The position numbers and the translations under genes are program-made. The notes under the pieces are model-generated. The model was not told the origin of the DNA, did not search any database, and saw only the letters and a program-made list of their open reading frames with translations. From Leeuwenhoekiella nanhaiensis (GTDB lineage: Bacteria > Bacteroidota > Bacteroidia > Flavobacteriales > Flavobacteriaceae): 64,000 nucleotides of DNA. Position 1 is the first letter of the stretch. Each line of letters starts with the position of its first letter. Below are positions 62,163 through 64,000 of the stretch, one piece after another. The stretch is taken from the NCBI RefSeq assembly GCF_002744755.1, contig NZ_KZ319289.1, positions 186,001-250,000 on the forward strand. The letters are read 5' to 3'.

Positions 62163-62912
62163 ATGCCTGCCGCTTTTAAATTTGGTTTGTTGTTGTGTTT
62201 TGTGTCGCTGTTTGGTTTTCAAAGGGCCTATGCCTCAGATCCCGAAATCATCTATCAATCTGAGCGGCTTGTCATCACCCGTCTTTCCGAAAACGCGTTT
62301 TTGCATACCTCCTTTTTACAAACCCGGGATTTTGGCTATGTGGCCTGTAATGGTCTTATAGTTCGTGATGGAAACGAGACCATTGTCTACGACACGCCTA
62401 CTGATGATGCGGGTTCGTACGAACTCATCACCTGGATTGAAGACAGCTTACAGGCTAAAGTGAAGGCGGTGATCCCCACGCATTTTCACGCCGATTGCCT
62501 GGGTGGATTGCAGGCTTTTCACGAGCAAATGATTCCGTCTTATGCGCACAGCAAAACCATTGCTCTGGCTCAGGAAAAGGATTACGCCGTGCCGCAACAT
62601 GCTTTTGAAGATCTGCTGGTTCTGGTAGTTGGAGATCAAAAAGCCACCGCTCGTTTTTTTGGGGAAGGGCATACCACTGATGATGTGGTGGGCTATTTTG
62701 CCCGTGAAAACATTCTCTTTGGTGGTTGCCTTATTAAAGCTTTAGATGCCTCAAAAGGCAATCTGGAAGATGCCAATCAGGACAGCTGGTCAGATACGGT
62801 ACGCAAGGTAAAAGCCGCCTATCCCGATGTGCAAATCGTGGTACCCGGTCACGGTGATCCCGGTGATAGCGGGTTACTTGATTATACGATAGCGCTTTTT
62901 GAAAAGAACTAA
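62163..62912 (+). CDS. Subclass B1 metallo-beta-lactamase
   Basis: A 249-residue periplasmic zinc beta-lactamase. The signal peptide ends near RAYAS. Zinc site 1 is H107, H109 (HFHADC) and H170 (FGEGHTTDD); site 2 is D111, C189 (FGGCLIK) and H230 (VPGHGDPGD). The lysine three residues after the cysteine (K192) and the segment KGNLEDANQDSW are characteristic of subclass B1. All ligands are present, so a carbapenem-hydrolysing enzyme is likely. It stands alone, without mobile-element sequences, and is probably an intrinsic chromosomal gene. Confidence 0.93.
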   Translation: MPAAFKFGLLLCFVSLFGFQRAYASDPEIIYQSERLVITRLSENAFLHTSFLQTRDFGYVACNGLIVRDGNETIVYDTPTDDAGSYELITWIEDSLQAKVKAVIPTHFHADCLGGLQAFHEQMIPSYAHSKTIALAQEKDYAVPQHAFEDLLVLVVGDQKATARFFGEGHTTDDVVGYFARENILFGGCLIKALDASKGNLEDANQDSWSDTVRKVKAAYPDVQIVVPGHGDPGDSGLLDYTIALFEKN

Positions 62913-63076
62913 AACAGATTTACGTAAAACCATAACATTCTTATGGCATTTTTCAGATTATGTCTCTATATTTAAAATTCTAATAAACTTGTAAGAAGTT
63001 AATTCTGAATTAAAAGCATTCCCTACTGTTTTTTGCTGCAAGTTTTGAAACTAGTAATTAAGCAAAAAATCAAATT

Positions 63077-64000
63077 ATGAGAATGTTTGTCTGGATTGCA
63101 GTAATCCTTCCTTTTTTAGCCCAGGCTCAAACCAATACACAAATAGCACTGAATATTGAGAATGCTACCGTCGATCAGGTTTATTTCGCTAACTCAGATT
63201 ATACCAAAGCCGCTGTACTGTTTGGAGAACGGGTTAAAGAAGTTGCACTAGCAGAGGGGAAAGCCACCTGGCAGGATCAGATTTCAAGGCCTCTTTTTAT
63301 CAATGCCGGGTATCATAACAGTGACACTAAAGAATTTTTCACCTACGCATTTTATGTTTCCCCAGGAGATAGCCTGGAGGTTTCGTTTGATGCAAAAAAT
63401 CCGGATTCTACGCTAGTGGTTCAGGGCAAAGGCTATCGCAATAATCAGCCCTTGCTTCAAAAAGTCTTGAGTGACCGGGAATCGTATGAAGCCTATCAAA
63501 AGGATTCTTTGCCCTATAATGTGCTTGAAGCAATTACCTTAAAGAATGCAGAGCATAAACAAATCTTAAAGGATTATAACGAAAAGTACAGTCCTGATCA
63601 ATCCCTTGTTGAAGTTACAGATTTATATGCTGAGTATTTTCCGTTATGGACGTATCTGACATTTAGCGGAGCACAAAAATTCTATGCAGGAGAAGCTTTT
63701 AAAAGAAATGAAAGCAAGTGGCAGGCGGTTGCAGACTCCCTTACGCTTAAATTACCTATGAACAATACCGCGCTTTTTGACATCCCCGATTATGTCTATT
63801 TTCTTCCTTTACATTTAATACGTCTTAAAGAATATGTGTGGAGTCATGATGACCTGCTTCCCTATTACTACGATACAGCTACTCAGGAGGAAGCTCTTGA
63901 ATTATATAATAATGACCGGGAGAACGTATTGAGGGAGAAGATTATCAATAAACATTTTGAAGGAAAGACCGCTGAATTTCTATATGCCACGCTATTTAAA
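63077..64000 (+). CDS. Exported protein, 3' partial, possibly N-terminal part of a TlpA-type thioredoxin protein
   Basis: The frame opens at ATG 63077 and stays open to the window edge (308 codons). The signal peptide is MRMFVWIAVILPFLAQAQ. The visible part contains a beta-rich segment (IALNIENATVDQVYFAN; YVSPGDSLEVSFDAKN) and then a helical stretch rich in Tyr, Lys and Glu. This layout, a beta domain followed by helices, is common in the N-terminal half of flavobacterial TlpA-family thioredoxins, but the CxxC domain would lie outside the window, so this is only a suggestion. Confidence 0.7.
   Translation, partial: MRMFVWIAVILPFLAQAQTNTQIALNIENATVDQVYFANSDYTKAAVLFGERVKEVALAEGKATWQDQISRPLFINAGYHNSDTKEFFTYAFYVSPGDSLEVSFDAKNPDSTLVVQGKGYRNNQPLLQKVLSDRESYEAYQKDSLPYNVLEAITLKNAEHKQILKDYNEKYSPDQSLVEVTDLYAEYFPLWTYLTFSGAQKFYAGEAFKRNESKWQAVADSLTLKLPMNNTALFDIPDYVYFLPLHLIRLKEYVWSHDDLLPYYYDTATQEEALELYNNDRENVLREKIINKHFEGKTAEFLYATLFK

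Noticed and set aside
1-64000. Prophage, insertion sequence or tRNA genes
   Set aside because: No transposase, integrase, phage structural gene or cloverleaf was recognised by eye in the intergenic regions.

Overview
The window looks like a chromosomal segment from a member of the Flavobacteriaceae (Bacteroidota), probably a marine glycan degrader. The evidence is two SusC/SusD outer-membrane pairs, a membrane-bound Y_Y_Y/LuxR-type regulator, Bacteroidota-type -7 boxes (TAnnTTTG), an extended ribosomal protein S16, and many lipoproteins and signal-peptide hydrolases. The genus cannot be fixed from the sequence alone. No rRNA, tRNA, CRISPR array, insertion sequence or prophage was seen.

Region 1 (1-12.7 kb) is mostly housekeeping: trmB (cut by the window edge), a LysE-type exporter, a cysteine-less alkyltransferase-like protein, an Mrp/ApbC + NifU-type Fe-S pair, a Tat-exported TIM-barrel isomerase, a 2Fe-2S ferredoxin, an SGNH lipoprotein, a metallophosphoesterase, a DUF3050 protein, a glutaryl-CoA-dehydrogenase-like enzyme, and trmN6 / small membrane protein / rimM / rpsP. 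An S9 peptidase and a candidate structured small RNA (about 15.65-15.77 kb) lie between this block and the next.

Region 2 (15.8-32.8 kb, minus strand) is a polysaccharide utilisation locus: regulator, SusC, SusD, two tandem glycoamylase-family (GH144-like) lipoproteins, an esterase, a GH3 beta-glucosidase, a second esterase, a sulfatase and an endonuclease/exonuclease/phosphatase-fold enzyme. GH144 plus GH3 points to beta-1,2-glucan; the esterases, sulfatase and phosphodiesterase-fold enzyme suggest a substituted form. Repeated TTTGATGTA boxes sit between regulator and susC. An FG-GAP/ASPIC lipoprotein and an MFS transporter follow.

Region 3 (38.6-47.9 kb, plus strand) is a second SusCD locus controlled by an ECF sigma/FecR pair, with STN-SusC, SusD, a calcineurin-type phosphoesterase and a glycerophosphodiester phosphodiesterase. 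Its cargo is phosphoesterases rather than glycosidases, so phosphodiester scavenging is likely.

Region 4 (47.9-64 kb) is an accessory stretch: two VOC proteins, a CE1-type esterase, GH39-like and GH43-like enzymes, a markedly AT-rich orphan membrane protein, an overlapping HipA-like kinase/DUF3037 pair, an exported Gfo/Idh/MocA oxidoreductase convergent with an SMP-30 lactonase, a subclass B1 metallo-beta-lactamase and a partial exported protein at the right edge. Its long intergenic gaps carry several dispersed repeats and a heptamer tandem repeat.
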